A stretch of 64,000 nt of DNA from Streptomyces sp. DG2A-72 (GCF_030499575.1 NZ_JASTLC010000001.1:5480001-5544000); one strand, 5' to 3'. Shown: positions 7,985 through 16,646, numbered from the stretch's first letter. Program-made: numbers and translations. The notes: generated from the letters alone by a model not told the origin.

Positions 7985-8011
7985 TCACTCAGGAAACGCG
8001 CCGCAGCTCCT

Positions 8012-8050
8012 GTTCCGATTCGGAACGGCCGTGGTGTTCCGAGACGGAAC
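8012..8050. repeat. Two tandem 15-bp palindromes (GTTCCG...CGGAAC)
   Basis: GTTCCGATTCGGAAC at 8012-8026 and GTTCCGAGACGGAAC at 8036-8050 are each inverted repeats, and their starts are 24 bp apart. A related half-site GGTTCC follows near 8075. They lie between the relaxase stop and its duplicated tail in a non-coding ~230 bp stretch. Tandem operators for a dimeric regulator are the simplest reading; a role in transfer or replication is possible. Confidence 0.5.
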
Positions 8051-8213
8051 GGGCTGTGTGCTCTCACCGCAGCGGTTCCGGTGATCGTCTCCGGCTCCCC
8101 CCTGGGCTCGTGGACGCCGACCTGGAGAAGACGTTCGCCGAGGCCCAGGTCACTCCCCAGGCCCTGGCCCCTCCGCCTTGACCTTGGCAGAAGGGCTCGG
8201 TGTATGTGCTGAA

Positions 8214-9938
8214 TCATCGCGCCCTGCGGGGTTGATCGCTTCGACTCGCCGCAGGCGGAGCGGTGTGATCGTTGCCTGGGGCCGCGGTGGTGGTGCGTTG
8301 AGGCATCGCGATGGCGTCGGCGGGCAGCTCTGCCATGCGGCGCAGCCGCCACATCAGCACCTCGGAGACCGAGTCCGCGCTCGCAAGCTCACGCCGTCCA
8401 GCCGCTTCGGACAGGAGTCCTGCAGGGTCGTGTCCGGCGGCCTCGGCGTCGGCGAGCGTGGCGGCCAGCGCAAACCAGCCCGGCTCAGCCAGAGCCTGTT
8501 CCGCCAGCTCCGGCAGTGCCTGGCGGAGGTGAGCAGCCTGTCTCTGGCGCAGCGGCTCGGACAGATGCCGGCCCCGCAGGTACAGCGCGCCCAACGGGAT
8601 GTCGGTGGCGGCCCGGTAGGCGTTACGCAGGTGCTCGGCAGCCTGGTGGGCAGCCGCGGCCTGCTGGGCGTGGCTCTTCTTTGCGTGCCAGTGAGCGGCG
8701 GCGGTGACGAGGAAGAACAGCATGTCGATGGCCATGGCGGTGGCGGCGCCGTCTTCACCGCGGCCGAGAGCGGGCCCGCTGTGGACAAGGTCGCGCGCGG
8801 CCTGGCGCAGGGCGCGATCGTGCCCGCGTTCGGCCTTGATGTGAGAACGGGTGGCCCGCTCGAAGGCGAAGGCCGCTTCGCGCAGTTCGGCCCGGGTGTG
8901 GGCCGCGGAGGTCTTGGCGAGCGCGTCAAGGACCTCACCGGCCGCGGCGATCTGCGCGGCCACCTGGGCGTCCTCACCGTCATCGACAACCAGCAACGCC
9001 TGCCACACGGCGGAGGCAGCCCGCCGTCGAGCCATCGCCGGGCCACTAGATGCCGGGGCTTGGTCCTTCTGGTCTGGGGACGTCTCGGTGCTCTGGGAGG
9101 AGGCGCCGCCGACCCAGCGTTCCCGGATGCGGGGCAGGGACAGGTCGGGTGCCAGCGTGGAGCCCGCGTAGAAGACCGGCTCCTTCTCCCCGTTGCGGTC
9201 GTCGGGGAGAGCGACCTTGTAGCCGAGCAGGTCGCCGGAGGGGGCGACGCGCTTGCGGATCAGCAGGCCGGCGGCGGCCAGCCGGTCGAAGAACTCCTCC
9301 TCGCTCGTCGCGCCTGCCACTGCCCGGCGCACGGTCTCCCGCAGTTCCTCACGCGCTGGCCGGTCCCTGCCTTCGCGTTCGGCCTTGTGGCGCTCCGCGC
9401 TCGTTGGCCTCTTGGCCGCAGTGCCGTCGCCGACAGCGACGCGGTGCAGGTCGTAGTCGACCTCGATGCGGCGGGCTTCGTCCTGAGCGCGTCTGCCGGA
9501 GCGGTGGTGGTTGGGGCGGCGGCCGTCCTCGCGGACGAGGGTGGCGATGATGTGGATGTGGTCGTCGGCGTGACGGACCGCGGCCCAGCGGCAGCCGGCG
9601 CCGTCTCCCGGATCGATGCCGGTGGCAGCGACCATACGGCGGGCGATGTCGGCCCAGTCGGCGTCGGACAGGATGCGGTCGCCGGGGGCGGCGCGTACCG
9701 AACAGTGCCAGACGTGGAGGGGCGGGCGCTGGTCGTCATCCAGGAGGTGGAGGGGCTGGTCGAGGATCTGCTGGAGCGCGGTGAGGGTGGCGTTGTCGTC
9801 GCGTCCTGGATCGGGGGCGGTGCCGTCGTAGGAGCCGACCAGGTGCGGATCGACGTGCTCTTCCTTCGTGCCCTTGCCGTAGAGGTAGTTGAGCAGGCCG
9901 TAGGTGTTGCTGCCCTGGTTATGGATCTTCGGGATCAC
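8214..9938 (-). CDS. Relaxase / mobilization nuclease
   Basis: The 574-residue product has a relaxase N-terminus: NTYGLLNYLYGKG near residues 10-22, with candidate nucleophilic tyrosines, and a metal-binding histidine triad RHADDHIHI around 138-146. Relaxases nick at oriT and stay covalently bound to the transferred strand. The C-terminal half is helical and its end is duplicated at 7.6-8.0 kb. The ATG overlaps the MobC-like stop as ATGA. With MobC and without any FtsK/TraB-like gene in view, it supports a mobilizable element. Confidence 0.85.
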   Translation of the reverse strand: MIPKIHNQGSNTYGLLNYLYGKGTKEEHVDPHLVGSYDGTAPDPGRDDNATLTALQQILDQPLHLLDDDQRPPLHVWHCSVRAAPGDRILSDADWADIARRMVAATGIDPGDGAGCRWAAVRHADDHIHIIATLVREDGRRPNHHRSGRRAQDEARRIEVDYDLHRVAVGDGTAAKRPTSAERHKAEREGRDRPAREELRETVRRAVAGATSEEEFFDRLAAAGLLIRKRVAPSGDLLGYKVALPDDRNGEKEPVFYAGSTLAPDLSLPRIRERWVGGASSQSTETSPDQKDQAPASSGPAMARRRAASAVWQALLVVDDGEDAQVAAQIAAAGEVLDALAKTSAAHTRAELREAAFAFERATRSHIKAERGHDRALRQAARDLVHSGPALGRGEDGAATAMAIDMLFFLVTAAAHWHAKKSHAQQAAAAHQAAEHLRNAYRAATDIPLGALYLRGRHLSEPLRQRQAAHLRQALPELAEQALAEPGWFALAATLADAEAAGHDPAGLLSEAAGRRELASADSVSEVLMWRLRRMAELPADAIAMPQRTTTAAPGNDHTAPPAASRSDQPRRAR

Positions 9939-10603
9939 GCGGCCTCGCCGTACTGGCTGCGGGCCGACCGCGGCTGAGGGCTGCTCGGGTCGATCAAGGC
10001 GATGAACCGCTGGACGGCCTCGTCGACGCGGTCGCGCGTGGTGGACACCTGGTCGATGACGTCGTTCAGATACGGCACGTCCGCGTCGGAGTTGAGGGCT
10101 GCTGCGGCCTGGTTGAGCAGGTTGCCGTACTGGGTGAGGGCGCGGCGGGCGGCGAACAGCTCCTGGAGGACATGGCGGTTGTCGGCGATCGCAGCGGTGA
10201 CGCCGGTCAGGTCGCGGGCGGCAGCGAGGCCGGACTGGGCCAGGAACCCGGCCAGAGTGAGGCTCGCGGCCTGCGCGCCGGCCTCGGCGAGGGCTCGTTC
10301 GCTGTCGCTGAGCCGCACGCTGACCGCCGGTCGTTGTCTCGGCTTGCGGGAGCGGGCTCGCGGCTTACCCGGCGAGGGCACGGCGGGCCGCTCGTGCTCG
10401 CCCTGCTGCGGTCCGCCCTCGGTCGCAGCTTCTCCGACCGGTGCCCCCTGGCTCCGGTCGTCGGCCTCCGCCGCCCCTGGGGCGGTGGCCGGTTGGGACG
10501 CGCCCCCTGCGGGGGAGTGTCCCAACTTCCAACTTGCTGGCGCTGAGGTGGGGGTGTTGATCTCCTTTTGGGCGTCGTGGAGTTCATGGTGCGAGTCGTG
10601 CAT
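9935..10603 (-). CDS. MobC-like relaxosome protein
   Basis: The 222-residue product has a disordered, Pro/Ala-rich N-terminus (~1-90), then a MobC-type region: RPAVSVRLSDSERALAEAGA, which suggests a ribbon-helix-helix-like DNA-binding start, and a helical part LLNQAAAALNSD typical of the family. MobC proteins bind oriT and help the relaxase. It directly precedes the relaxase with a 4-bp overlap, and a strong 13-bp inverted repeat lies 52 bp upstream of its start. Confidence 0.72.
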   Translation of the reverse strand: MHDSHHELHDAQKEINTPTSAPASWKLGHSPAGGASQPATAPGAAEADDRSQGAPVGEAATEGGPQQGEHERPAVPSPGKPRARSRKPRQRPAVSVRLSDSERALAEAGAQAASLTLAGFLAQSGLAAARDLTGVTAAIADNRHVLQELFAARRALTQYGNLLNQAAAALNSDADVPYLNDVIDQVSTTRDRVDEAVQRFIALIDPSSPQPRSARSQYGEAA

Positions 10604-10654
10604 GGAGTAGTTCTCCGTGGGGTGTTGGTGGCGGGCGCTTCGTTGTGGCGCGGC

Positions 10655-10692
10655 CCTCGTGTCCCCGCGCTTCGCTGCACGGGGACACGAGG
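10655..10692. other. 13-bp perfect inverted repeat upstream of mobC: candidate oriT hairpin or terminator
   Basis: CCTCGTGTCCCCG (10655-10667) and CGGGGACACGAGG (10680-10692) are separated by 12 bases. It lies in the 128-bp gap between the DUF2637 gene and mobC. oriT regions of relaxase/MobC systems commonly sit here and contain an inverted repeat beside the nick site. There is no T-run after the minus-strand hairpin, but Streptomyces terminators often lack one, so both readings stand. Confidence 0.45.
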
Positions 10693-10731
10693 TGAGCCGG
10701 AAGGGTGGGGCGATCAGGGCGACCGCAGGCG

Positions 10732-11850
10732 TCAGGCTGCGCTGGCGGGGGCCGTGTCGAGTTGCCTCTGCGGCTGGGAGGCGGCTTCGTCGAGTCCGTC
10801 GAGGGGTTCGGTCTCGAAGTCGTCGTACGCGACGGGCTCGACCTGGCTGGTGCGCTCGGCCTGCAGCTGGTCGCGCAGGGCGCGGGCCCGCTTCTGGCCG
10901 ATCCGTAGTTCGCTGCGCAGACGCTCGGCACTCAGCCGGTCGTCGCTCCAGTCGGCCGTCAGGAGCCGGGCCTCGTCGAGGACTTCGGCGTCGGTGCGCG
11001 TGCGGTCGGCGGTCGACTTGACGGTGGTCTGGACCCGACCGGTCGCCCGACGCGGGGCGGCTCCGGTCGACTCCACCACGGTGGCCGACCGGGGCGGTCG
11101 GGCAGCGGGGGCCGACTTGTCGGCCTCGGTCGGGCTCGTTGCGGGTGCCTCGGCGACCTTCGCAGAGGTCGACCCGGTCGGCTGTTCGGAGGCCGATTCG
11201 GCCTGGTCAGGAGCCGACCGCGCGGCCTGCTCGCTAGCCGACTCGTCAGCTTGCTTGCTGACCGACTGGGCAGAGGCCGCTTCGACAGAGTCAGCCGACT
11301 CGGGGTTGTGGTGCAGCACCTTCGCCACGAGGTCCGACCCGAAGTAGATCGACCCGACCGGGAGCGAGGTCGCCAGCAGCACAAGGGCCCAGTTCGCGGG
11401 GTCCCAGTCGACCAGTCGACCCCACCGAATCGCCCCGGTGTGCAGCGCCGGAACGAGGCCGTGCACGTAGTTCAACAGGAGGCTGGCGACCGTGTAGGTC
11501 GCCAGGACCCGCAGCGCGAACTTCCGGTCGTTACCGGTCAGCACAAGCGTGGCGACCAGCGCGAGGGCCATCAGCCCGTCGACAACGATCGGATAGAGCA
11601 GGGCAGCGGTGGAGTCGGCGCCGATGGCGCGAGCCACGTCGGACAGCGCGTTCCACGAGACCCGGAAGGCCATGAGGACGACGGCCACCAAGCCGACGAC
11701 GAGGGCGATGCGTGCATTGCGCTTCACATGGCGACGCCCAGTGGGTGCGAGTGCTCGGCGGCCGGGGCGCGCGCAGAGCAGGGAGATGGCGGAGCGGATG
11801 CTGCGGCGGCTGCGTATGGCTGCCGGGGTGCTCGGGGCAGGGGAGTGCAA
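10732..11850 (-). CDS. DUF2637 membrane protein of integrative elements
   Basis: The core ALVVGLVAVVLMAFRVSWNAL, LLYPIVVDGLMALALVATLV and two further membrane segments form the four-helix DUF2637 module common on Streptomyces plasmids and integrative elements. A long charged, Ala/Ser-rich C-terminus follows, with a region ERLRSELRIGQKRARALRDQ that may be a DNA-binding helix-turn-helix. The start is uncertain: a TTG at 11850 has a GGAG site, while the family usually begins close to the GTG at 11727 (KRNARIALVVG). Its role in spread or replication is not established. Confidence 0.7.
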   Translation of the reverse strand: MHSPAPSTPAAIRSRRSIRSAISLLCARPGRRALAPTGRRHVKRNARIALVVGLVAVVLMAFRVSWNALSDVARAIGADSTAALLYPIVVDGLMALALVATLVLTGNDRKFALRVLATYTVASLLLNYVHGLVPALHTGAIRWGRLVDWDPANWALVLLATSLPVGSIYFGSDLVAKVLHHNPESADSVEAASAQSVSKQADESASEQAARSAPDQAESASEQPTGSTSAKVAEAPATSPTEADKSAPAARPPRSATVVESTGAAPRRATGRVQTTVKSTADRTRTDAEVLDEARLLTADWSDDRLSAERLRSELRIGQKRARALRDQLQAERTSQVEPVAYDDFETEPLDGLDEAASQPQRQLDTAPASAA

Positions 11851-12016
11851 GGGGCTCCAGGGGTGGTGCGGTGGGGCTTGTGGGGTGGGAGTGAGGGGCG
11901 TTCATGCAGGGGGCGTACACACGGGCTCCTTCTAAAGGGGGCCCCGCGCGTGATCGCTAAGGACCGTGTACGGCGTGGACGCTCGCGTGATCGCTTCACA
12001 CGGGCCGAGAGGAGGC

Positions 12017-12448
12017 TCAGCCGAGCGCAGTGAGGTGGCGTGCGGAGGCGTAGTAGCGGGTCTGCTGTCCGCCTCCGGCTCCTCCGGCGACGCCGTCGGC
12101 CTTGGTGGCCAGGCCGCTGCCGACCATGCGGGTCAGGTGGCGCCGTGCCTTCTCCACGTCGGCGCGCTCGATGGTGCCGCCCATGTCGAGGTAGTCGGCG
12201 GCGAAGTGTCAGCTGGTGTCCGCGCTGTAGGCGGTGCAGCCGATCGCGGCGACAGCGGTAACTGGGATCGCGGCGGTGCGACGTCGCTGCCCGTTGCCGG
12301 GCTTGCGGGCGCGCTGCCACCGCCATCCAGCGGTCAGGGCGAGGGCGACGAGCAGCAGTACGGCGGCGGTGGGCGAGGTGATCCAGTGCGCCAGGGACGC
12401 TGACGGAGTCTCTTCGGCGCTTGTGGGCACGTTGTTGCCGGAAGTCAT
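12017..12448 (-). pseudogene. Small membrane protein gene broken by TGA and fused to a winged-helix-like tail
   Basis: From the ATG at 12448 the frame encodes a one- or two-helix membrane protein (TAAVLLLVALALTAGW, then IPVTAVAAIGCTAYSADTS) and meets TGA at 12209-12211. The same frame stays coding to 12017 (HFAADYLDMGGTIERAD, then VEKARRHLTRMVGSGLATKA). A TGG-to-TGA change would restore one ORF. The second part looks like the end of a winged-helix protein, so a deletion may also have fused two genes. An alternative is a short intact 79-residue membrane protein ending at 12209. Confidence 0.5.
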
Positions 12449-12540
12449 GCAGGGGCTCTCCAAGGGCTCGCGCGTGCGAGGGCATGCCTGAGCGCGGGCG
12501 GGGTGAGATGAGTGTGGGAAGGGGAGACGCGGTGCTGCCG

Positions 12541-13239
12541 TCAGGCGGCGGGCGTGGTACGGCGTCGGTCTGGGCCGGTGAGGACGACGCGTTCGGTCAT
12601 CTCGGCGAGGCGGGAGGCGACGCGGTCGCCGAGCGCGGTGCGGAGCTCAGCGGTGGGGAGGTTGGTGGTGATGAGGGTGGGGAGCATGTGCTCGTACCGG
12701 TGGTTGATCAGCCGGTAGGTGAGCTCCTCGGTCCACTCACTGGTCTTGGCCGCCCCGAGGTCGTCCAGAAGCAGCAGTGGGCAGCGGACCAGCGTCTGCA
12801 GCTCCCGTTCGCCGTCGTGCCCGGCACGGGGACGCAGGCGCGCGTGCAGATCAGCGCTGGTGGTCGCTTCCCAGCGCAGGCGGACGCCACGGCTGAGGAG
12901 GGTTCGGACGGCGCCGTACGCCTGGTACGTCTTGCCGGTGCCGGTAGGGCCGGCGATCAGCAGCGACGGACCCTCGGCGATACCGGGGCCACCAGGGCCG
13001 GGACGTCCGACGCGGGCGATCTCGTCGGCCCAGGCGATGACCTGCGGGTGGTCGGCCAAGGCACGGCGGTAGCGGGCAGGAATCCGGGCATCGGCCAGCT
13101 CCAGCGCGGTGACGGGCTCGGCCTGCGACTCCTCGGCGGCAACGGTGGCTGGGTCGATGCCGCGACCGGCCAGGATGCCGTCGAGCCGGTCGGCAATCGC
13201 ACCGACCCGGCGGGGCTCGCGGGTGAGGGTGGCGGTCAG
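12541..13239 (-). CDS. DnaC-like helicase-loader ATPase
   Basis: The product has Walker A LLIAGPTGTGKTYQAY, Walker B PLLLLDDLGAAKTSEW and a sensor-like LITTNLP, as in DnaC/IstB AAA+ ATPases. The region upstream of a TTG at 13059 (LADARIPARYRRALADHPQV) looks like part of the family, so I extend the gene to a CTG at 13239 that overlaps the upstream stop; the rare start codon is uncertain. Following a replication-type gene, it probably loads a host helicase during replication of the excised element. Confidence 0.72.
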   Translation of the reverse strand: MTATLTREPRRVGAIADRLDGILAGRGIDPATVAAEESQAEPVTALELADARIPARYRRALADHPQVIAWADEIARVGRPGPGGPGIAEGPSLLIAGPTGTGKTYQAYGAVRTLLSRGVRLRWEATTSADLHARLRPRAGHDGERELQTLVRCPLLLLDDLGAAKTSEWTEELTYRLINHRYEHMLPTLITTNLPTAELRTALGDRVASRLAEMTERVVLTGPDRRRTTPAA

Positions 13240-14177
13240 AGGTCACCTCCGAAGGCGGCTTCGACATCGGTGGGGTTTGTCCACGCCCTGTGGACAACCG
13301 GCGCGGTTGGCGTGGCGAGGGTCGCGTTCATGGCCTCGTGCACGAGGCTCGGCAGGACGCTCGGGGACAGGCCCTTGGCCCGGTGGCGTTCGAGCCCGTC
13401 GCGGATGTGGGCGGGAGCGATGCCCTCGTCGAGCAGCTTCTTCACCACCCGGCTGAGGTGGCCCAGGAAGTCGCTCGGTGGGCGGTGGTTGCACCCGGCG
13501 ACGTATTCGCGAATGAGCTGCTGAGCCGAGACGGTGTCGGGCGCGGGGGCGCTTGCGCCCCCCGAAGGGGTATTTCCTAGATCCATGGTCCTAGGTCCTA
13601 GATCCGGACCGTGAGGCGTCACCACTGCCTCACTGAGTCGCCCCTGCTCCCTCACGGAGGGCTCCGTGAAATCGCTCTGACCTGCGAATTCGTCATCGGC
13701 GCCGGGATTCACCGCAGGCTTGCGCACTTCTCCGGAGCCTTCACGGAGAGTTCCGTGAGGCTGCGGTGAGGGCTCCGTGATGCCAGCTCCCGCAGTCAGA
13801 GCGGCGACGCCTGGCACGCCGCCGGCGGGGGCGTCGTGGTGCGGACAGGCGGGGAGGCGGCTCTTGCTGGGCCGGTTGATCTTCTGGTGCTGATGCCAGG
13901 TGACGACGTGCAGGTACCGCTTGTCGTCCGGCCCCTTGTAGCGGCAGATCAGTCCGGCGTCGGCGAGCTGGGCGAGGTCCGTCTCGACGTCCGAGGGCCC
14001 GTGCTCGGGGCGCAGCACCCACAGCTGTCCGGCGATGATCGCGGCGTGGTCGCGGTGGCGGCCCTGGTCGTCGGCCTGGGTGAGCAGGCCGAGGAAGGTG
14101 CGCTCGGCGGTCAGGGAGACGGCGGCCAGGGATTCGGAGACGAAGGCTTCGGGCTTGATGGTGCGGATTCGTGCCAA
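13236..14177 (-). CDS. Replication-initiator-like DNA-binding protein
   Basis: The 313-residue product starts MARIRTIKPEAFVSESL, the usual opening of phage and integrative-element replication proteins with an N-terminal winged helix (FLGLLTQADDQGRHRDHAAI). It has a variable low-complexity middle (~125-225) and a conserved helical C-terminus (LIREYVAGCNHRPPSDFLGH). Its stop is next to the DnaC-like start. The Rep-type plus loader arrangement parallels phage replication modules. Origin location is unknown. Confidence 0.65.
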   Translation of the reverse strand: MARIRTIKPEAFVSESLAAVSLTAERTFLGLLTQADDQGRHRDHAAIIAGQLWVLRPEHGPSDVETDLAQLADAGLICRYKGPDDKRYLHVVTWHQHQKINRPSKSRLPACPHHDAPAGGVPGVAALTAGAGITEPSPQPHGTLREGSGEVRKPAVNPGADDEFAGQSDFTEPSVREQGRLSEAVVTPHGPDLGPRTMDLGNTPSGGASAPAPDTVSAQQLIREYVAGCNHRPPSDFLGHLSRVVKKLLDEGIAPAHIRDGLERHRAKGLSPSVLPSLVHEAMNATLATPTAPVVHRAWTNPTDVEAAFGGDL

Positions 14178-14691
14178 GAGGGGCGGTTCCTCGCTCGGTT
14201 GCAGGCGGGCAGGAGCCCACGGTTCACCGTGGATGGGCGGTACGGGTGTCAGGGGGAGGGGAGTTGGCCGGTCGGCGGCGCGGGGCGCACTGATGGCCGC
14301 TCACGCTTTCCGGGGGTGTCGTCAACATAGCCACACCCGGGCCGCGCAAGTCCAGCCCAATCCCGCGCAATCTCTCACGGCAGAAAGGCTGCCGAAAAAG
14401 AAGGCGGTGGAGGGGCGGTCCCAAAACGGTAGGGCACGATCGCCGGTTGACCAAATAGTTGCCCTGGATGCCGAGCCAGAAGCATCACATCGGGAAGCCG
14501 TTGACGCACCGCCGACGGGGAAGCTACAACACAACACCCCACGTCAGAGCACCCTCAGAGTGTCGATCGACGTGCCGGTTTTCGACACCTTTCCGCACCC
14601 CCTGAAGCCCCTTCGCGCCGAACTGCGGAGCGCAACATAGACGACGATCCCCGGTTAACCAAACCGGGGAATGGACGCTACAAATGGAGCC
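14178..14691. promoter_or_regulatory. Divergent regulatory region with repeated GGTTnACCAAA sites
   Basis: This 510-bp gap separates the minus-strand replication genes from the plus-strand XRE regulator. GGTTGACCAAA near 14453 and GGTTAACCAAA near 14652 are almost identical. The second lies in a symmetrical CCCCGGTT-AACCA-AACCGGGG block (about 14649-14670) just upstream of the XRE start. They are good operator candidates for that regulator acting on both directions. No gene is supported here. Confidence 0.45.
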
Positions 14692-14949
14692 ATGGCAGCA
14701 CGCTCATTGGAAATAGGACCCGCAGGGATACGGGCCGCCCGCACCATCGAAATCCTCCGTACCCAACGAGGCTTGTCACAACGCCAGCTCGCCGGCCGCG
14801 TGACCGCGCTCGGCCACCCGATGTCCAACACCATGCTGTCCCGCATCGAACGCGCCCAGCGCCGATGCGACATCGACGACCTCATCGCGATCGCCGAGGC
14901 GCTTCACGTCTCAGCCCCTGTGCTCCTGCGCGGCTGGCCCACCGCCTGA
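14692..14949 (+). CDS. Small XRE-family repressor of the element
   Basis: The 85-residue product is almost entirely an HTH_3 domain: TIEILRTQRGLSQRQLAGRV, then NTMLSRIERAQRRCDIDDLI. The ATG at 14692 is chosen because GGAG precedes it; an upstream in-frame ATG at 14671 adds seven residues. It is divergent from the replication and mobilization genes and upstream of xis-int, a position usual for the switch between maintenance and excision. Confidence 0.72.
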   Translation: MAARSLEIGPAGIRAARTIEILRTQRGLSQRQLAGRVTALGHPMSNTMLSRIERAQRRCDIDDLIAIAEALHVSAPVLLRGWPTA

Positions 14950-15083
14950 AGCACCACCCGCCACACCGAGGCTCGGCTTTCCCCTGTCACCGCAGAGTGA
15001 GGACCCACCGCCCTTGCACCGTCCGGCAATACCCCCTGCCTGTGCCCGTATCCAGCGCTCGGCCCCGAAGGAGGTGATCACCA

Positions 15084-15296
15084 ATGGCTGACCGTCTCCT
15101 GACCGTGGCCGAGGCAGGCGAGATGCTGGGAACCAGCGAGCGCTTCGTCCGTCGCTTGGTCGCCGAGCGCCGTATCCGCTACGTCAAGCTCGGCCGCCCG
15201 GTCCGCATCCCCGAGAGCGCGGTCGCCGAGTACATCGACGCGCGCACCGTCGAGCCGGTCCGCCGCACCCGCGCCCGCTACGGGAAGGCGGCCTGA
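15084..15296 (+). CDS. xis: Excisionase (Xis), MerR-like winged helix
   Basis: The 70-residue protein matches the DNA-binding excisionase family: LLTVAEAGEMLGTSERFVRR, then RRIRYVKLGRPVRIPESAVAEYI. Such proteins bend attachment-site DNA and steer the integrase to excision. A GGAGG site lies a few bases before the ATG, and the stop overlaps the integrase ATG as TGATG, so the two are co-translated. Confidence 0.87.
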   Translation: MADRLLTVAEAGEMLGTSERFVRRLVAERRIRYVKLGRPVRIPESAVAEYIDARTVEPVRRTRARYGKAA

Positions 15297-16447
15297 TGGC
15301 ACGACGCAAGCCGCAGCGGCGGCGCGAGTTCGGCACGGTACGCAAGCTCGCCTCCGGCCGGTGGCAGGCCCGCTACCTCGGCCCGGACGGAGAGCGGTAC
15401 ACCGCACCGGAGACGTTCGAGACCAAGTCCGACGCCCAGGACTGGCTCAACCTCACCCGCGCCGACATCGAGCGCAACGTATGGCGCGACCCGGACGTCG
15501 GCGCGGTCAACTTCGAGAAGTACGCACTGCGTTGGATGGAGGAGCGCGGCCTGGCCCCGACGACCGTCGACCGCTACGACGGCCTGCTGCGCCTGCATAT
15601 CCTGCCGACGTTCGGCGGCAAGGACCTGGACGAGATCACACCGCCCTCTGTCCGCACGTGGCGAGCCGAGCGCCTGACGGCGACCGGTGCCACCACGGTC
15701 GCCAAGTCGTACCGCCTGCTGAAGGCCATCTTCCAGACGGCAGTCGATGACGACCTCCTGCGTACCAACCCGTGCCGCATCAAGGGCGCAGGCAAGGAGG
15801 AGGCCGACGAACGCCCCACCGCGACCATCGAGCAGGTCTTCGACCTCGCTGACGCCATGGGCCCACGCTGGCGCCTGATGGTTCTGCTCGGAGCCTTCGC
15901 CTCCCTTCGCCCCGAGGAGCTGGCCGAACTGCGCCGTCACAGTGTCGATATCGACGAATGCTCGTTGCGCGTCACGCAGGCGTCCCCCGAGCTGACCAAT
16001 GGCAAGCGCGTCACCGGAGACCCCAAGACCCGGGCGGGCAAGCGCACGGTCTACCTGCCGGACTTCCTGAAGCCCGAGCTGCGCCGACACCTGCAATGGT
16101 TCGCGGAGAAGGAGAGGGGCGGCCTCCTCTTTGTCGGCGAGAAGGGCGCCCCCTTCCGCCGCTCGACCTTCGGCCGCAAGTGGCGCAAGGCGCGCACCAA
16201 GGTCGGCATGCCGGACAACTTCCGCTTCTACGACCTGCGCCACACCGGCAACACCCTCGCCGCCGACACCGGCGCCAAGCTGAAGGACCTCATGGTCCGC
16301 GCCGGCCAGTCCTCGGAGCGGGCCCAGCTGATCTACCAGCACTCGACGGTGAAGCATCAGCGGAGGCTGGCGCAGGGGATCGACGCCGAGGTACGCGCAC
16401 AGCTCCGTGAGGCAGCTGGCGACCGGCAGAATGCCCACGAGGCGTAA
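15296..16447 (+). CDS. int: Tyrosine-recombinase integrase
   Basis: The 383-residue product has a Lys/Arg-rich arm-binding N-terminus, a SAM-like core-binding domain (~60-160) and a catalytic domain with Arg in GAFASLRPEELAEL, the second Arg in FYDLRHTGNTLAA and the nucleophile in AQLIYQHST. Actinobacterial members usually target tRNA genes; the nearest tRNA is tRNA-Gly(CCC), 2.4 kb downstream. The intervening two genes would be element cargo if that tRNA is the target. It is coupled to xis. Confidence 0.9.
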   Translation: MARRKPQRRREFGTVRKLASGRWQARYLGPDGERYTAPETFETKSDAQDWLNLTRADIERNVWRDPDVGAVNFEKYALRWMEERGLAPTTVDRYDGLLRLHILPTFGGKDLDEITPPSVRTWRAERLTATGATTVAKSYRLLKAIFQTAVDDDLLRTNPCRIKGAGKEEADERPTATIEQVFDLADAMGPRWRLMVLLGAFASLRPEELAELRRHSVDIDECSLRVTQASPELTNGKRVTGDPKTRAGKRTVYLPDFLKPELRRHLQWFAEKERGGLLFVGEKGAPFRRSTFGRKWRKARTKVGMPDNFRFYDLRHTGNTLAADTGAKLKDLMVRAGQSSERAQLIYQHSTVKHQRRLAQGIDAEVRAQLREAAGDRQNAHEA

Positions 16448-16465
16448 CACCCTGGTGTCCTTACG

Positions 16466-16494
16466 GGGCCCGTCCGGTCAAACCGGCCGGGCCC
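16466..16494 (+). terminator. Terminator after int
   Basis: GGGCCCGTCCGGT (16466-16478) pairs with ACCGGCCGGGCCC (16482-16494) across a three-base loop, with one mismatch. It begins 19 bases after the integrase stop. There is no U-run, which is common in Streptomyces. Confidence 0.6.
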
Positions 16495-16646
16495 TGTCCT
16501 CTGAGCTGCCAGTTTAGGAGAAAGGGGCACCGGCTGAGGCGGCTTACCTCAACCTGTACGGCACTGACCAGGCTTATTTCTTGATTTCCCACCTCATTTG
16601 AGGGAGGATTTCCGGAAGTCGAGTGGGGTGTGTCGGGAGGTAGGGC

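Noticed and set aside
6308..12211. TGA codons as selenocysteine or programmed read-through
   Set aside because: No conserved stem-loop after either TGA and no selenoprotein family; simple nonsense changes fit better.
5337..16457. CACCCTGGTG direct repeat before the 5358 gene and after int as att sites
   Set aside because: Ten bases and self-palindromic; a near copy also occurs near 40.7 kb, so chance is likely.
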